Below, piece after piece: positions 7,942-17,977 of a stretch of 39,011 bases of DNA. The notes under the pieces are model-generated. The model had not been told where the DNA came from. It saw nothing but the letters and a program-made list of their open reading frames with translations, and searched no databases. Where the stretch lies: NCBI GenBank assembly GCA_013361955.1, contig JABFXA010000001.1, forward strand, positions 1-39,011, written 5' to 3'. The translations under genes were made by a program, and so were the position numbers. How positions within the stretch are numbered: position 1 is the first letter of the stretch; each line of letters begins with the position of its first letter. This stretch comes from Nocardioidaceae bacterium. GTDB lineage: Bacteria; Actinomycetota; Actinomycetes; Propionibacteriales; Nocardioidaceae.

Positions 7942-9034
7942 CCACGGGTTGCTGTCGCCGGTCTGGGCCGGGACGGCCGTCGAGTCACTGACCGACGACG
8001 ACGCCGTGGTCCGCGCGCTGCTGCGGGTCGAGGCCGCGCTGCTCACCGCGCAGTCGGCCCCGGAGGGCGCGGCGCAGGCGGTGGCCGCGCTGCGGTTCGA
8101 CTCCCGATCGCTCGCGCTCGCCGCGGTGGCCGGCGGCAACCCGGTGATCCCGCTCGTGGCGGCGGTCCGCGAGGCGGTCCCGGACGAGGTCGCCGCGTGG
8201 GTGCACCGCGGGGCCACGTCGCAGGACGTGCTCGACTCCGCGCTGATGCTGGTGGTGGACGACGTCCGCCGGGAGGTGCTGGTCGACCTCGGCAGCGTCG
8301 CCGCGCACCTGGCGTCCCTCGCCGACCGCACCCGCGCGGTGCCGGCGCTGGCGCGGACGCTGACCCAGCCGGCCCTGCCGACCACGCTCGGGTTCCGGGT
8401 GGCCGGCTGGCTGGCCGGTGTCCAGGACGCCGCGGCCGCGCTGCTCGCGTGCGACCTGCCGGCGTCGCTGGGCGGACCGGTCGGGCACGGGTTCGCCCCC
8501 GACGTGGTCGCGGCGTTCGCCGGCGAGCTCGGCCTGGCCGCCCCGGTGGTCGGCTGGCACGTCCGACGTACGCCGGTGGTGGGGATGGCGCACGCGCTGA
8601 CCGTGGCCGGGGGCGCGGTCGGGAAGATCGCCGCCGACCTGCTGGTGATGGCCCAGGGCGAGGTGGGCGAGGCCCGGGAGGGCGCGCCGGGCGGCTCGTC
8701 GTCGATGCCGCACAAGGCGAACCCGACCCAGTCCGTGCTGGTGGTCTCCGCCGCGCGGCAGCTGCCGGCGCTGGCCTCCGTGCTCGGCGCCTCCCTGGTC
8801 GCGGAGCAGGAGCGCGCGACGGGTGGATGGCACGCCGAGTGGGAACCCTTGAGGTCGATGCTGCGGCTCGCCGGTGGCGCGGCGGCCCGCGGGGCGACGT
8901 ACCTGCCGTCCGTGGAGTACGACGAGGACGCGCTGGCCCGCAACCTCGCGGGGCTCGACGTGACCGCCGACCTGACGCACGTGGACGCGTGGATCGACCG
9001 GGTGCTCGCCCGGCAGGAGGAGGTCTTTCCGTGA
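7925..9034 (+). CDS. pcaB: 3-carboxy-cis,cis-muconate cycloisomerase
   Basis: This 369-aa member of the fumarase/aspartase superfamily lactonises beta-carboxymuconate to gamma-carboxymuconolactone. The superfamily signature is the GSSSMPHKANP loop, and the protein starts HGLLSPVWAGT, like other PcaB proteins. The ATG at 7925 is chosen because homologous sequence begins there, although it places the start 17 bases inside pcaG; an upstream in-frame start at 7871 would lie even deeper in pcaG. It is slightly shorter than proteobacterial PcaB (about 450 aa), as is usual where the C-terminal domain is reduced. Confidence 0.92.
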   Translation: MSSPADHGLLSPVWAGTAVESLTDDDAVVRALLRVEAALLTAQSAPEGAAQAVAALRFDSRSLALAAVAGGNPVIPLVAAVREAVPDEVAAWVHRGATSQDVLDSALMLVVDDVRREVLVDLGSVAAHLASLADRTRAVPALARTLTQPALPTTLGFRVAGWLAGVQDAAAALLACDLPASLGGPVGHGFAPDVVAAFAGELGLAAPVVGWHVRRTPVVGMAHALTVAGGAVGKIAADLLVMAQGEVGEAREGAPGGSSSMPHKANPTQSVLVVSAARQLPALASVLGASLVAEQERATGGWHAEWEPLRSMLRLAGGAAARGATYLPSVEYDEDALARNLAGLDVTADLTHVDAWIDRVLARQEEVFP

Positions 9035-9792
9035 TTCCGGCTCATCGGGTCGACGGTCCCGTCGGCGCGCCGGTGGTGTTCCTCGGCAACTCGCTCGGCA
9101 CGACGTGGGAGATGTGGGACCCGCTGCTGCCGGCGCTGTCGGCCTACCGCGTGGTGCGCTTCGACGCGCGCGGGCACGGGCGGTCCGACGTACCGCCCGG
9201 GCCGTACACCGTCGGCGACCTCGCCGGCGACGTGGTCGAGCTGGCCGACGAGCTGGAGGTGCCACGGTTCGCGTTCGTGGGCCTGTCGCTCGGCGGTGCC
9301 GTCGCGCAGGAACTGTGCGTGGCCCGGCCCGACCTGGTGTCCGCGGCGGTGCTGTGCTGCACGGTGCCGAAGTTCGGCGACCCGGCGACGTGGCACGAGC
9401 GCGCCGCGTCGGTGCGGGAGTCGGGGATGCAGGTGCTGGCAGAGGCGACGAAGGGCCGGTGGTTCACCGACGCCTTCCGGGAGACGTCGCCCGAGACCGT
9501 CGACCGGATGATCGCGATGCTGACGTCGACGCCGCCGGACGGGTACGCCGCCTGCTGCGAGGCGCTGGCCACCTTCGACTCGTGGTTCGCGCTGCCGTCG
9601 GTCGGCGCACCGGTCCGGGTGGTCGCCGGCGCCGACGACCCGGTCGCGACGCCCGCCGTGTGCGAGGAGATGGCGTCGGTGATCCCGGGCGCCGACCTCG
9701 TCGTCGTACGCGACTGCTCGCACATCGCGCCGGTCGGGCAGCCCGAGGCGTTCGCCCGGGCGGTCGTCGAGCACCTGGAGAAGCACCTGTGA
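9031..9792 (+). CDS. pcaD: 3-oxoadipate enol-lactonase
   Basis: This 253-aa alpha/beta hydrolase hydrolyses beta-ketoadipate enol-lactone to beta-ketoadipate. Visible triad: Ser86 in GLSLGG, an aspartate in GADDPVATP (about 202), and His231 in CSHIAP. The GTG start overlaps the pcaB stop (GTGA). In many actinobacteria this activity is fused to the carboxymuconolactone decarboxylase as PcaL; here the two are separate genes that overlap by four bases. Confidence 0.92.
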   Translation: MIPAHRVDGPVGAPVVFLGNSLGTTWEMWDPLLPALSAYRVVRFDARGHGRSDVPPGPYTVGDLAGDVVELADELEVPRFAFVGLSLGGAVAQELCVARPDLVSAAVLCCTVPKFGDPATWHERAASVRESGMQVLAEATKGRWFTDAFRETSPETVDRMIAMLTSTPPDGYAACCEALATFDSWFALPSVGAPVRVVAGADDPVATPAVCEEMASVIPGADLVVVRDCSHIAPVGQPEAFARAVVEHLEKHL

Positions 9793-10148
9793 GCGACCAC
9801 GAGGAGGGCATGCGGGTGCGGCGCGAGGTGCTCGGCGACGAGCACGTCGACCGGGCCGTCGCCGGCACCACCGAGGTGACCGCGGAGTTCCAGGACCTGA
9901 TCACCCGCTACGCGTGGGGCGAGATCTGGACCCGCCCCGGCCTGGCCCGCCGCGACCGGTCGATCGTCACCCTCACCGCCCTCGTCGCCGGCCGGCACTT
10001 CGACGAGCTGGAGTTCCACCTCGAAGCCGCGCTCCGCAACGGCCTCACCAAGGAGGAGATCGTCGAGGTGCTGCTGCAGACCGCGATCTACTGCGGCGTC
10101 CCCGCCGCCAACTCCGCCTTCGCCGTCGCCAACCGCGTCCTCCGGTGA
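9789..10148 (+). CDS. pcaC: 4-carboxymuconolactone decarboxylase
   Basis: This 119-aa protein of the CMD/AhpD fold decarboxylates gamma-carboxymuconolactone to the enol-lactone. Conserved blocks are GEIWTRPGLARRDRSIVTLT, the L-x-FH segment (ELEFHLEAALRNGL) and LLQTAIYCGVPAANSAF. GTG at 9789 overlaps the pcaD stop and a GGAGAAG lies upstream. It is the last pca gene. The final base of its TGA stop is also the first base of the tandem repeat array that follows. Confidence 0.93.
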   Translation: MSDHEEGMRVRREVLGDEHVDRAVAGTTEVTAEFQDLITRYAWGEIWTRPGLARRDRSIVTLTALVAGRHFDELEFHLEAALRNGLTKEEIVEVLLQTAIYCGVPAANSAFAVANRVLR

Positions 10149-10266
10149 CGCCGAGGCGCGCGTCGTTGCGGTGAGAAGTACGCCGAGGCGCGCGTCGTTG
10201 CGGTGAGAAGTACGCCGAGGCGCGCGTCGTTGCGGTGAGAAGTACGCCGAGGCGCGCGTCGTTGCG
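10148..10266. repeat. Left array: four copies of a 32-bp tandem repeat
   Basis: Copies begin at 10148, 10180, 10212 and 10244. Each has a 23-base core starting ACGCCGAGGCGCGCGTCG and ending TTGCG, and the first three are followed by the 9-base linker GTGAGAAGT; the fourth is core only. All four cores and all three linkers are identical. The array starts on the last base of the pcaC stop and ends 53 bases before the ATG of the nuclease-like gene. The same unit recurs in inverted orientation after that gene (11302-11388). Confidence 0.95.
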
Positions 10267-10319
10267 GGCTTGTGGACGACGTCGGACGTCGGCCCGTCCG
10301 ATCGGGCCAGCCTGTCGGG

Positions 10320-11300
10320 ATGACGATCTGGACGCCTCGGCAGGGCCAGCCATTCCTCGACGCCTCGTTCCCGCTCCCGCTCGACCGGCCTTTCACGCGA
10401 CAGCACGCCCTGGCTTCGGGGATCACCCCGTGGGTGCTGCGTCATCTCGTGGACGTGGGACTGGTCCGCCGCCTCGTCCGAGGGGTGTACGTGGCGGCGC
10501 AGGTCGTCGACTCCGTGCCGATGCGGGCGCGGGCGCTGTCGCTCGTCGTACCGCGGACCGCGGTCGTCACCGACTGGACCGCCTGCTGGTTCTGGACCGG
10601 CATCGACGCGCCAGGTGCGCACGAGCGCGCACCCGAGCTGTATGTGTTCCACCGGAATCCGCATACCCGGCTCCACAACGGTCTGAGCATCGGCGGCGCG
10701 CGCAGCTTCAGCCCCGGTGACCTGGTCGTCGTGGAGGGCGTCTCGCTGACGTCGCCGCTCCGCACGGCGTGCGACATCGGCCGGCTCTTCCACCGCGACC
10801 GGGCGATCGGTGCGATCGACGCTCTGCTTCGGCACGGCACCTTCGACCTGGACCATCTCGTGCTGGAGGTGGAGCGCTTCAAGGGGATGCGCGGTGTCCG
10901 CCAGCTGCGAGCCCTGGCTCCGCTCGCCGACGCCCGCGCCGAGTCACCCGGCGAGTCGACCCTGCGGCTGCGGTGGCTCGACGAGTACACACTGCCGGCG
11001 CCGACTCCGCAGGTTCCGATCATCGTGGACGGCGTCGAGGTGTACCGCATCGACCTCGGTGTGCCCGAGCTCCGCTACGGCTGCGAGTACGACGGCGCGC
11101 TGCACCACGGCCCCGGCCAGAAGGCGAAGGACCGCGCGCGGCTGAAGGACCTGTTCGAGCGCTTCGGCTGGGACGTCGAGCCGGCCCGCCGACGCAACGT
11201 GTTCGGGCCGACCCGCGACGTCGAGGAGATGCTGCACGACGGCGTCCGCCGCAACCGGCTGCGTGCCGGCCTTCGCGCCTGGCCGTACGACGCGGCGTGA
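10320..11300 (+). CDS. AbiEi-like / DUF559-type putative nuclease flanked by repeats
   Basis: The 326-aa protein has an N-terminal part resembling the AbiEi-type winged-helix region of actinobacterial proteins (FTRQHALASGITPWVLRHLVDVGLVRRLVRGVYV, 25-58, then VVTDWTACWFWTG) and a C-terminal part resembling DUF559/Vsr-like PD-(D/E)XK nucleases: Glu212 (GEST), Asp245 (YRIDLGVPE) and Glu256-Tyr-Asp258 (CEYDG), followed by KDRARLKDLFERFGWDV. These residues are consistent with a metal-dependent nuclease site. An earlier in-frame GTG at 10272 is possible. No toxin partner is adjacent. It is bracketed by inverted tandem-repeat arrays, which suggests it may recognise or maintain the repeats; that is inference. 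Confidence 0.8.
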   Translation: MTIWTPRQGQPFLDASFPLPLDRPFTRQHALASGITPWVLRHLVDVGLVRRLVRGVYVAAQVVDSVPMRARALSLVVPRTAVVTDWTACWFWTGIDAPGAHERAPELYVFHRNPHTRLHNGLSIGGARSFSPGDLVVVEGVSLTSPLRTACDIGRLFHRDRAIGAIDALLRHGTFDLDHLVLEVERFKGMRGVRQLRALAPLADARAESPGESTLRLRWLDEYTLPAPTPQVPIIVDGVEVYRIDLGVPELRYGCEYDGALHHGPGQKAKDRARLKDLFERFGWDVEPARRRNVFGPTRDVEEMLHDGVRRNRLRAGLRAWPYDAA

Positions 11301-11301
11301 C

Positions 11302-11388
11302 CGCAACGACGCGCGCCTCGGCGTACTCCTCACCACAACGACGCGCGCCTCGGCGTACTCCTCACCACAACGACGCGCGCCTCGGCGT
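11302..11388. repeat. Right array: three inverted copies of the same 32-bp repeat
   Basis: Cores at 11302-11324, 11334-11356 and 11366-11388 are the reverse complement of the left-array core, again with a 32-bp period. The linker is ACTCCTCAC (left-array equivalent ACTTCTCAC), and two cores begin CACAACG rather than CGCAACG. The array starts one base after the nuclease-gene stop; its last base is the final base of the minus-strand VWA gene's TGA stop. Confidence 0.95.
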
Positions 11389-13331
11389 CAACGGGGGCCA
11401 CCACGGCGGGCGCGGAGGTAGTCGGCGACGACGTACTCGCCGAGGCGGGACAGGTCGGGGGTGAAGACGCGGCCACCGGCGCGGCGGGCGACGGCGTCGA
11501 CGAAGCGGGCCAGGCCGGGGTCGTCGCCGAGCATGAAGAAGTTCAGCGCGGCGCCGTAGCGGGTCAGCTCGTCGACCTGGCCGACGGTGGCGCGCAGCGT
11601 CTCCATCGTGGTCGGCCACTGGAACACCGGGAACCCGTCGGAGGCGATGTGCGCGGTCGGCTCGCCGTCGGTGACCACCATGATCACCGGCTCGGCGTCG
11701 GGGTGCCGGCGCAGGTGCCGGGCCGCGATCATCAGCGCGTGCTGCAGGTTCGTGCCCTGCACCCACTCGGGCTCGACGTCGGCGAGCTGCACCGGCGAGA
11801 GCCGCCGTGCGGTCCGGTCGAAGCCGATGATCTCCAGCGCGTCCTGCCGGAACCGGGTCGCGACCAGGTGCGACAGCGCCAGCGCGGTCTGCTTCATCGG
11901 ACCCCAGCGGCCCTCCTGCACCATCGAGAACGACAGGTCGACGCACAGCGCGACCGCGGCCGTCGTACGCCGCTCGGTCTCGACCACCTCGAAGTCCTCG
12001 ACCATCAGCGTCGCAGGCATGGAGGAGCCGCGGCGCAGCGCGTTCGACACCGTCCGCACCGCGTCGATGGGCAGCTCGTCGCCGAACACCCACGGCCGTG
12101 TCGTGCCCACCAGCTCGTCGGCCGACCCGGTGCGGTGGTCCTCGTGGTCGCCGGTGCCGTTCGCGTCGAGCTGCGCGAACACCCGCTTCAGCGCCGTCTC
12201 CCCCAGCCGACGTACGGCGCGGGGGGTCAGCCGGAGCCCGTCGTCGCCGCGGGTCACGAACCCCTGCCGCTCGAGCTCGCGCTCCAGCTCGCGCAACGCC
12301 CGGAAGTCGGCCGCCGCGGACGCGCCGAGGTTCCGCTCGAGCGCCTCCACGTCGACGTCGTCGAGGGTGGCGCCGGCGTGCGTCTGCGCCAGCGACTGCT
12401 CCAGGGCCTCCAGGTCGGCGAGCTCGGCGACCGCCTCCACGGCGTCGCTGTAGCCGAGGGAATCGCCGCCCTCGCGCATGTTCACCGGCCCCCGGTTCAT
12501 GCCGGGCCGCAGCGCGCGCAGGTTGTCCGAAAGCTGCGCCATCTGCGAGGCGAGGTCGGGGTCGCTCAGCGCGTCGCTCATCAGCTGGCCGAGCTGCTGG
12601 CGCTGCTCCGGCGACAGCGACGCGAGCATCCGGTCGGCCGCGGCCTGCCGCCGCGCCAGCGCGTCGATGAGCTCGTCGACGTTCTGCGGGTTCTCCGGGA
12701 ACAGGTCGCCGTGCTTGTCCATGAACTCCCGGAACCGGTCCTCGGTGTCCTCCCCCCGCGCGTGCGCGGCGAGCAGGTTGTTGAGGTCGGCGAGCATGTC
12801 CTTGACGGCCTGCATCGCCTCGGGGTCCTGGTCCTGCAGCAGCCGCTTCATGCCGGCGAACTGCGCGTCGAGCACCTCGCTCTGCAGCATCTGCTGGATC
12901 GACTCGTACGTCGCGCGCGCCTCGTCGGAGTGCCAGTCGTACGGCGCCAGCGCGCGCACCGCGCCGGCGGTGTCGTCGGGGAGCGTCGCGAGCTCCATCT
13001 CGTTCCACCGCGCCGCGTCGGTGTCCTCGGAGGCGAGCTGGTCGCGCTCCTGTGCCAGCGCCTGGTCGAGCGCCGCGCGCACCTGGTCGAGCGTGCCGCC
13101 GAGGTCGCCGCGCCGCCGCGCCGCGTTGCGCATCTGCCGCACCCGGGCGGCGAGGTCGTCGAGCCCGCGGTTGCCGTCGAACCCGCGCCGCAGCAGGTCC
13201 GACAGCGCCTCTCGCAGCGACCCGCCGGAGAGCACGTCGCGGCCCACCTCGTCGAGCGCCGCGCGGACGTCGTACGGCGGGGCGAGCGGGTCGGGACCGT
13301 CGTGCCAGGGGCCGTAGCGGAACCGCGACAT
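11388..13331 (-). CDS. VWA-domain protein (partner of AAA+ ATPase)
   Basis: This 647-aa protein has a long, mostly helical, charged N-terminal region and a C-terminal von Willebrand factor A domain. The metal-ion-dependent adhesion site is complete: D465-x-S467-x-S469 (VDLSFSM), Thr527 in QGTNL and Asp555 in TDGEP. Pairing with the upstream AAA+ ATPase resembles the ChlI/ChlD and MoxR/VWA systems, in which the ATPase remodels or inserts metal into a client. No client gene is obvious here. The start is one base after the ATPase stop. The stop codon coincides with the end of the right repeat array. Confidence 0.88.
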   Translation of the reverse strand: MSRFRYGPWHDGPDPLAPPYDVRAALDEVGRDVLSGGSLREALSDLLRRGFDGNRGLDDLAARVRQMRNAARRRGDLGGTLDQVRAALDQALAQERDQLASEDTDAARWNEMELATLPDDTAGAVRALAPYDWHSDEARATYESIQQMLQSEVLDAQFAGMKRLLQDQDPEAMQAVKDMLADLNNLLAAHARGEDTEDRFREFMDKHGDLFPENPQNVDELIDALARRQAAADRMLASLSPEQRQQLGQLMSDALSDPDLASQMAQLSDNLRALRPGMNRGPVNMREGGDSLGYSDAVEAVAELADLEALEQSLAQTHAGATLDDVDVEALERNLGASAAADFRALRELERELERQGFVTRGDDGLRLTPRAVRRLGETALKRVFAQLDANGTGDHEDHRTGSADELVGTTRPWVFGDELPIDAVRTVSNALRRGSSMPATLMVEDFEVVETERRTTAAVALCVDLSFSMVQEGRWGPMKQTALALSHLVATRFRQDALEIIGFDRTARRLSPVQLADVEPEWVQGTNLQHALMIAARHLRRHPDAEPVIMVVTDGEPTAHIASDGFPVFQWPTTMETLRATVGQVDELTRYGAALNFFMLGDDPGLARFVDAVARRAGGRVFTPDLSRLGEYVVADYLRARRGGPR

Positions 13332-13332
13332 G

Positions 13333-14715
13333 TCAGGCTCCGTACACCGAGCGGCCGCCCACCGACTCCTTGTCGATGCGCCGGGTCAGGTGCAGGCCCT
13401 CGAGCACGAACTCGAGCGCGGCGGCCACCTCGCCCGGGTTCGCGTCGTCGCCGTGCCCGAGCCGGTCGAGCACCTTGGACAGCCCGGGGACGGTGCCGAC
13501 CTGGTCGAGCAGGTCCTGCGCGGGCACCAGCTCGCCGGTCTCCACCGTCTCGCCCTCCGCGAACAGCTCGGTGAAGCCGGACAGGTCGAGCCCGCCGAGC
13601 CGGTCGCGGAACGTCTCCGCGACGGCGACCCGCAGCAGGTGCTGGACGACCTCGGCCTCGCGGCCCTCCTCGCCCATCTCGAACTCCACCTTGCCGAGCA
13701 GCGTCGGCACCACCGTCGGTACGTCGCACACCCGCGCGACCGCGAGGCTCTCGCCGACCCGGGCGCCACGGCGCAGCGCGGACGCGGCGACCCCTTCGGC
13801 CGCCGCGATCGCGAAGCGCGCGCTCACCCCCGACCGGTGGTCGACGGCGGGCGACTCCCGCAGTCCGCGGGTCAGCCGGGCCACCACCTCGACCAGGTGC
13901 TCGGGCACGTCGGCGACCAGCCGCGCCTCCTGTCCGACGAGCGCGACCTCCTCCGCGACCTCCGCCGGGTAGTGGGTGCGGATCTCCGCACCGAACCGGT
14001 CCTTGAGCGGGGTGATGATCCGGCCCCGGTTCGTGTAGTCCTCCGGGTTCGCGCTGGCCACCAGGAGTACGTCGACGGGCAGCCGCAGCGAGTAGCCGCG
14101 CACCTGGATGTCGCGCTCCTCGAGCACGTTGAACATCGCCACCTGGATCCGCTCGGCGAGGTCGGGCAGCTCGTTGATGCCGAAGACGCCCCGGTTGGTG
14201 CGCGGCAGCAGGCCGTAGTGCACGGTCTCCGGGTCGCCGAGCGTGCGGCCCTCGGCCACCTTCACCGGGTCGACGTCGCCGACCAGGTCGCCGACGCTGG
14301 TGTCGGGGGTGGCCAGCTTCTCGACGTACCGGTCCTCGCGGTGCCGCCACGCGACGGGAAGGTCGTCGCCCTGCTCGGCGGCGAGCCGGCGGCAGCGCAC
14401 GCACACGGGCGCGAGCGGGTCGTCGCCGATCTCGCAGCCCTCGACCACGGGGGTCCACTCGTCGAGCAGCTGGCCGACGGTGCGCATCAGGCGGGTCTTG
14501 CCCTGGCCGCGCTCGCCGAGCAGCACCAGGTCGTGGCCGGCCAGCAGCGCGCTCTCGAGCTGCGGCAGCACGGTGTCGTCGAAGCCGACGATCCCGGGGA
14601 AGGCGGGCTCGCCGGTGCGGAGTCGGTGGAGGAGGTTCTCGCGGATCTCGGCCTTGACCGAGCGGGAGCGGTATCCGGTGGCGCGGAGGGCACCCAGGCT
14701 CGTGGGTCGGCTCAT
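13333..14715 (-). CDS. AAA+ ATPase of magnesium-chelatase/MoxR type
   Basis: This 460-aa ATPase has Walker A GERGQGKT (67-74), a conserved ELPDLAERIQVAMFNVLEER helix region and the sensor-1-type LLVASANPEDYTNRGRIITPLKDRF stretch typical of ChlI-like ATPases. Between Walker A and these motifs is a Cys cluster (C94, then C105-x2-C108 in VCVRCR) that could bind zinc. It is followed after one base by the VWA gene, so the two form a functional pair. The insertion of a Cys motif and the lack of bacteriochlorophyll genes argue against a true chelatase subunit. Confidence 0.88.
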   Translation of the reverse strand: MSRPTSLGALRATGYRSRSVKAEIRENLLHRLRTGEPAFPGIVGFDDTVLPQLESALLAGHDLVLLGERGQGKTRLMRTVGQLLDEWTPVVEGCEIGDDPLAPVCVRCRRLAAEQGDDLPVAWRHREDRYVEKLATPDTSVGDLVGDVDPVKVAEGRTLGDPETVHYGLLPRTNRGVFGINELPDLAERIQVAMFNVLEERDIQVRGYSLRLPVDVLLVASANPEDYTNRGRIITPLKDRFGAEIRTHYPAEVAEEVALVGQEARLVADVPEHLVEVVARLTRGLRESPAVDHRSGVSARFAIAAAEGVAASALRRGARVGESLAVARVCDVPTVVPTLLGKVEFEMGEEGREAEVVQHLLRVAVAETFRDRLGGLDLSGFTELFAEGETVETGELVPAQDLLDQVGTVPGLSKVLDRLGHGDDANPGEVAAALEFVLEGLHLTRRIDKESVGGRSVYGA

Positions 14716-14725
14716 GCAGCCGAGC

Positions 14726-15661
14726 CTAGGCCGACGCGTGAAACTCCCAGTCGTACCGGACGTCGGTCAGGTCCTCGCTGAGGCTCCACAGCTTGCCGGC
14801 CAGGGACTCGTCGCGGGCCAGCGGCTGCGCCTTGGCCGGGCCGACCTTCCCGCGCGACTCGCGCATCGACTGCGGCCCGGAGTACGAGCCGGGCGTGGCC
14901 TCGGTGGCGGCGTAGAGGGTCGGCTCGGCGCCGGCCCGGGCGCTCGGGAGCAGCACCCGTCCGACGTACGGCCACAGCTGGCGGACGCCGGGGATGGAGC
15001 CGAGGCCCTGCTCGCTGCTGACCAGGTTGGTCACGCAGACGCCGGGGTGCGCGGCGGTCGAGGTGAGCCCGGCACCGGCCAGCGAGGCCCGCCGCTGCAG
15101 CTCGAAGGCGAAGAGCAGGTTGGCCAGCTTGGCGTTGGAGTACGCCGGACTGGGCCGGTAGTGCTCGCGCGGGTTGCCCTCGAGCAGGCTGCCGCGACCA
15201 CCGTGGTGCGCGATCGACGACACCGTGACCACCCGCGACGCGGGCGCCGCGAGCAGCGAGGGCAGCAGCCGGCCGGTGAGCGCGAAGTGGCCGAGGTGGT
15301 TGGTGCCGAACTGCAGCTCGAAGCCGTCGCTCGTCTCCTGGTAGCGCGGCGGCGTCATCACGCCCGCGTTGTTGACCAGCAGCCCCAGCGGGCCCTGCCA
15401 GCCCTCGGCGAACTCGCGCACCGAGTCGAGGGAGCCGAGGTCGAGCCGGGCGACGTGGAGGGTGCCGGCCCGGTCGTCGAGCTGGCCGCGCATCCGGGCG
15501 GCGGCCGCCTCCGCCTTCTCGACGCTGCGGCAGGCGAGCGTCACGTCGGCTCCGTGGCGGGCCAGCTCGAGCGCCGTCCACCAGCCGATCCCCGAGTTGG
15601 CGCCGGTCACCACGGCGGTGGTGCCGGTCAGCGAGGGCAGGTCCGAGACGCTCCAGCTCAT
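14726..15661 (-). CDS. Short-chain dehydrogenase/reductase (retinol-dehydrogenase-like)
   Basis: This 311-aa SDR has cofactor motif TGANSGIG (19-26), NNAG (97-100), a catalytic serine in VVTVSS (148/149) and Tyr174-x3-Lys178 (YSNAK). Arg45 in LACRS after the second beta strand suggests NADP(H). The C-terminal extension (SGPQSMRESRGKVGPAKAQP) is that of the protochlorophyllide-reductase/WW-oxidoreductase-like SDRs common in actinobacteria. The substrate is unknown. The gene lies just downstream of glgX and just upstream of the ATPase gene on the same strand, with no functional link evident. Confidence 0.85.
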   Translation of the reverse strand: MSWSVSDLPSLTGTTAVVTGANSGIGWWTALELARHGADVTLACRSVEKAEAAAARMRGQLDDRAGTLHVARLDLGSLDSVREFAEGWQGPLGLLVNNAGVMTPPRYQETSDGFELQFGTNHLGHFALTGRLLPSLLAAPASRVVTVSSIAHHGGRGSLLEGNPREHYRPSPAYSNAKLANLLFAFELQRRASLAGAGLTSTAAHPGVCVTNLVSSEQGLGSIPGVRQLWPYVGRVLLPSARAGAEPTLYAATEATPGSYSGPQSMRESRGKVGPAKAQPLARDESLAGKLWSLSEDLTDVRYDWEFHASA

Positions 15662-15691
15662 GACCTGGACAGTACCCAGCAGGACGGCGGC

Positions 15692-17821
<2,130 letters not shown>

Positions 17822-17878
17822 GGGTCTCCCTCGATCGGTGACGGGTGGGCGTGCGGGTCGCACGTCCGCTCCCGAGTG

Positions 17879-17897
17879 CCCCGGAACCCTACCGGGG
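17879..17897. other. Small hairpin in the glgX/ALDH divergent intergenic
   Basis: CCCCGG (17879-17884) and CCGGGG (17892-17897) can pair around a 7-base loop. It sits mid-way between divergent starts at 17821 and 17978. It may be an operator or simply GC-rich self-complementarity. Confidence 0.3.
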
Positions 17898-17977
17898 TCA
17901 CGGGGTGCACGGATGTCCGCGCCAGGACGACTGATTCCGCACTTTTTCGACGCCCAGTCACGTGAAAGAGTGGTCCC

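Noticed and set aside
7294-9786. An 830-residue minus-strand frame across pcaG-pcaD
   Set aside because: It is antisense to well-supported pca genes and resembles no family.
10148-10266. CRISPR array
   Set aside because: The 23-base cores are separated by identical 9-base linkers, not by variable spacers of 30 or more bases, and there are no cas genes.
10320-11300. A type IV toxin-antitoxin pair
   Set aside because: The N-terminus resembles AbiEi, but no AbiEii-type toxin gene lies nearby and the C-terminus is nuclease-like.
10148-11388. A classical insertion sequence
   Set aside because: There is no transposase motif and no clear target-site duplication; both ends are multi-copy arrays rather than single terminal repeats.
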